Positions 61,649 through 64,000 of a stretch of 64,000 nucleotides of DNA are shown here, piece by piece; positions within the stretch are counted from its first letter, which is position 1; each line of letters begins with the position of its first letter. This DNA comes from Candidatus Methylospira mobilis. Lineage in GTDB: Bacteria > Pseudomonadota > Gammaproteobacteria > Methylococcales > Methylococcaceae. The stretch lies in contig NZ_CP044205.1 of the NCBI RefSeq assembly GCF_009498235.1, positions 243,716-307,715 on the forward strand, written 5' to 3'. The notes under the pieces are model-generated. The model saw nothing but the letters and a program-made list of their open reading frames with translations. It did not search any database and had not been told where the DNA came from. Both the position numbers and the translations under genes were made by a program.

Positions 61649-63862
61649 TTATTTCATCGACGCAACGGTTTTTTCCCACACAAGCGCTTGATTCTTTGGA
61701 ATCCATTGCCCCGTGCGAATATTGCCAACGTCCCAGTCAGGTAGTTTTCTAATGGCGCCGCACATGTTGCCCGCTTTAAAACCATGGGCGCGCAAATTTA
61801 AATCCAAATTGCCCTGGATAAGAAAATTAAAATCCAGGTTTGCATATCCATTGGTTTTTTCCTTTGAAGATAGAGAGTCGGGATTCGAAGGAAAAACATG
61901 TAAGTAAAATGGCGTCGCAATGCTTTCTGATGAGCAATTATTGTTCAAGTATGCGACGTAATCCTTATTTATATATATATCGTAACCTTTGCCGCTATCA
62001 GCCCTGGCAAGACCGTTTTTCTGTAAAAAGTTATTAAACAAAAATGCAATGGCATTCTCGTTGCTTTTTCCATCGCTGAAACCGGTCAGTAAGAACATGT
62101 CAAAATCTCTGGTTGGACTTTTCGCGAAAATGGATTTCGTCTTTTCCAATTGCCCGTTGACTCTTAATTCCGGCAGGAATCTATAAGCCGCCCGCGCAAC
62201 ATAAGTGCAGTTGGAATCAGTGGCGAGACACTGATCCAGCTCACTGGAAATTCTTTCAACGTTCAGGTTTTTGGCAAGATCATTCATGAGCATTCTTTCC
62301 GGCGCGGTGGATGATTTTATAATATCCTTCCGTATCCAAACCCCGACTGGCAGGGTTTTGCGGCCGCAAGGCTCATATGTAACCAGACTTTCACGAATTG
62401 GCTGATATTTTTCTTTGAATCTCGCATCAGCAAAGATGGATTCGTAGTACACGCATGACCAGTACTCATGGCTTTCTATCATATCGGGCGCCGCAAAATC
62501 AAAAAAATAATCCGCAACCAATGGGCCGTTTTTTAATTTTGCCATAATCTGGGAGCCCAGCATGCCCAGGTCGACTATATTGAACTGCTTATACCAGCTC
62601 ATCAAGCCAAGGTCAGGATTTGAAATGGTGGGTCTCGGTATAGCTTCCCTGTCTGCAACTTCCTTGAGTTCTTTTCTAATGGAATTAAATTCCTCTAATT
62701 TCCAGCAACAATCGTATGGCTGAACGTAATTGTTTTTGTGAGCAACAACGGCAAGAAGCACCAGTAACGGAGTGAAATAAAAAAATATTTTTGTTTTAAT
62801 TGAATAGAACATGCAGAAAATGGCTGTAAAAACAAAAATCGCCATTTGCGTTGTTGAACGGGTTATATCAAGTCTCGTCGGTCCCAAAAAAACTGGGTTA
62901 AGCACCGCGGTAAGTATGATGGATAAGGACAATAAAAAAACCAGTGCCCGCTCTTTCTCTTTCTTCCATTCAAGGCAAACAAAAAATGGGGCGGCACTTA
63001 AAAGGTAGTAGCCGCCATGATAAGAAAATATTGATTTTGAAAGGGTAAGCGACTCGGCAAGAAAATCCTGGTTGAGGCTGATTAATGCTGAAAGTCTTGT
63101 GCCTATGGATATTCCCTGGGCATAAGCGGTATTCGGCGATAAATCACCAAAATAAAGGAAACGCCACGAATTGTATCCTGCCCATACTGTCATCGTAGCA
63201 ACCAGAAATATGAAACCCCTGTAACTCTTCTCGACAACAAGCCAGTAGGCAGAGAAAATGACCAGTAAAGGGAATATGTGATAAATCCCGTCCAGTCTTG
63301 ATATGCTGGCCAAAAAGGGAATGGCCATGAAAATATAATTTATCCTTTTTTTTCTTGCAAAATCGTAAAATAAATATACTGTCAACAAAAAAAGGAGATG
63401 AGTAATCGCATTTTCCATCCCCGAACCTTGCCACTGAATAAAAGAAGTCAGTTGCGTCAACCCTGTTGCACATACAAGAGCAGCAAGCAAAGAAAAATAT
63501 TTTCTTTCTGAAAAAAACAGAGTAAATATAATGCCCAAAGCCACTGTGCATACAAAGGTCTGCTTTTGAGCATACTCCAGGATTCCTATATCTGAAACCA
63601 GATATAAAAACGCATAAACAAAAAACTGCACCGGGGCGGAATATCCCTCCACCCTTTCACCAGACGGTCCAACCCCAATAAATCCATAATCAACAAGATT
63701 CCTTGCATGACTCATTGTAATAATGCCGTCGTCAAGCAAGTTAAGCCCCCCAGGATATATCTGGGAGTAGCGTAGATAGAACGCAGCGAAAAAAATGGTC
63801 CCGCCCATTGCAGGCACCAACCATTCTGCCGCCCTGCTTCCCGGTATATTTTTGTTGTTCAT
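61649..63862 (-). CDS. Large GT-C type membrane glycosyltransferase (AftB-like)
   Basis: 737 aa: about ten to twelve membrane helices, then a soluble C-terminal region from about residue 400. The N-terminal loop has the DD motif (D44/D45 in LLDDGIITMSHARNLVDYGF) and GPSGERVEGYSAPVQFFVY, a signature shared with actinobacterial arabinofuranosyltransferase-like GT-C proteins. It likely uses a polyprenyl-phosphate-sugar at the periplasmic face. AT-rich coding compared with the neighbouring GT2 gene. No gene starts in the remaining 138 bp of the window. Confidence 0.8.
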   Translation of the reverse strand: MNNKNIPGSRAAEWLVPAMGGTIFFAAFYLRYSQIYPGGLNLLDDGIITMSHARNLVDYGFIGVGPSGERVEGYSAPVQFFVYAFLYLVSDIGILEYAQKQTFVCTVALGIIFTLFFSERKYFSLLAALVCATGLTQLTSFIQWQGSGMENAITHLLFLLTVYLFYDFARKKRINYIFMAIPFLASISRLDGIYHIFPLLVIFSAYWLVVEKSYRGFIFLVATMTVWAGYNSWRFLYFGDLSPNTAYAQGISIGTRLSALISLNQDFLAESLTLSKSIFSYHGGYYLLSAAPFFVCLEWKKEKERALVFLLSLSIILTAVLNPVFLGPTRLDITRSTTQMAIFVFTAIFCMFYSIKTKIFFYFTPLLVLLAVVAHKNNYVQPYDCCWKLEEFNSIRKELKEVADREAIPRPTISNPDLGLMSWYKQFNIVDLGMLGSQIMAKLKNGPLVADYFFDFAAPDMIESHEYWSCVYYESIFADARFKEKYQPIRESLVTYEPCGRKTLPVGVWIRKDIIKSSTAPERMLMNDLAKNLNVERISSELDQCLATDSNCTYVARAAYRFLPELRVNGQLEKTKSIFAKSPTRDFDMFLLTGFSDGKSNENAIAFLFNNFLQKNGLARADSGKGYDIYINKDYVAYLNNNCSSESIATPFYLHVFPSNPDSLSSKEKTNGYANLDFNFLIQGNLDLNLRAHGFKAGNMCGAIRKLPDWDVGNIRTGQWIPKNQALVWEKTVASMK

Positions 63863-64000
63863 TGAGCCTCGTTATCTCAAGTCAAACTGCCTGACGCTGA
63901 CACGGCAGAATCAGAATTTCCGCGTATATTATATGTTAATCCTGTTGAAAATTAATGCAGGAAGGTGCCTGATCATCCACATAATGAGTTGCCATTTTCC

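Overview
The window reads as a chromosomal segment of a Gram-negative proteobacterium. RND, MFS and type I export genes, a type VI VgrG spike, tcdA, gmk and LPS/O-antigen-type genes all point that way. A gammaproteobacterium is the best guess, possibly a methanotroph-like lineage. That placement rests on gene content alone and is weak. Housekeeping genes are few (gmk, tcdA); most of the window is accessory envelope, polysaccharide and secretion DNA. Dispersed REP/MITE-like repeats and decayed genes run through it.

Layout. 1-5.5 kb: the 3' part of an RND efflux operon (adaptor plus pump) and an MFS exporter, perhaps the export end of a cluster lying left of the window. 5.8-8.9 kb: a tight three-gene operon (FAD oxidoreductase, XanB2-like chorismatase, PlsC-like acyltransferase) that resembles part of an aryl polyene/xanthomonadin pathway. 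A matching GT2 glycosyltransferase lies at 12.9 kb. 9.4-11.9 kb: an orphan VgrG with an unusual C-terminal tail. 12.0-12.8 kb: a DUF4156-type lipoprotein beside a decayed paralogue. 13.7-16.8 kb: a small conserved-looking ORF, a MITE with perfect 17-bp ends, gmk, a Sel1-repeat protein and convergent tcdA.

17.3-42.6 kb: a large cell-surface polysaccharide locus. It begins with rfbG/rfbF (CDP-4-keto-6-deoxyglucose supply). Next come an HpcH-type aldolase, an SDR, a dehydroquinate-synthase-like cyclase, an NAD epimerase and a ThDP-dependent (YerE-like) enzyme. Together these could build a branched or carbocyclic sugar. The block is split by an IS graveyard (IS5, ISAs1, a second IS5-type and an IS66-type fragment) and a phage-tailspike-like beta-helix gene. 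A duplicated epimerase-ThDP pair appears to have decayed reciprocally. Then follow GtrA, a methyltransferase, a GtrB-like GT2, a GT87-like enzyme, a Wzz-like protein, and a cassette FkbH-ACP-MaoC-SDR-MBOAT-SGNH. That cassette looks like a self-contained system to make an acyl group on a carrier protein and attach it to the polysaccharide.

42.7-51.7 kb: a complete type I secretion set (TolC-like, HlyD-like, PrtD-like ABC) on the minus strand. Two paralogous signal-peptide-less subtilases lie divergently and are likely substrates. A small DUF6447-like protein lies downstream of the exporter. 52.2-63.9 kb (all minus strand): a lipoprotein and a second saccharide cluster. This holds RffA/WecE aminotransferase, two methyltransferases, GtrA, a PhyH-type dioxygenase, an aldo-keto reductase, a GH43-like propeller, a NeuD-like acetyltransferase, a GtrB-like GT2 and a large GT-C enzyme. 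Two gene stumps there show that this cluster has also been rearranged.
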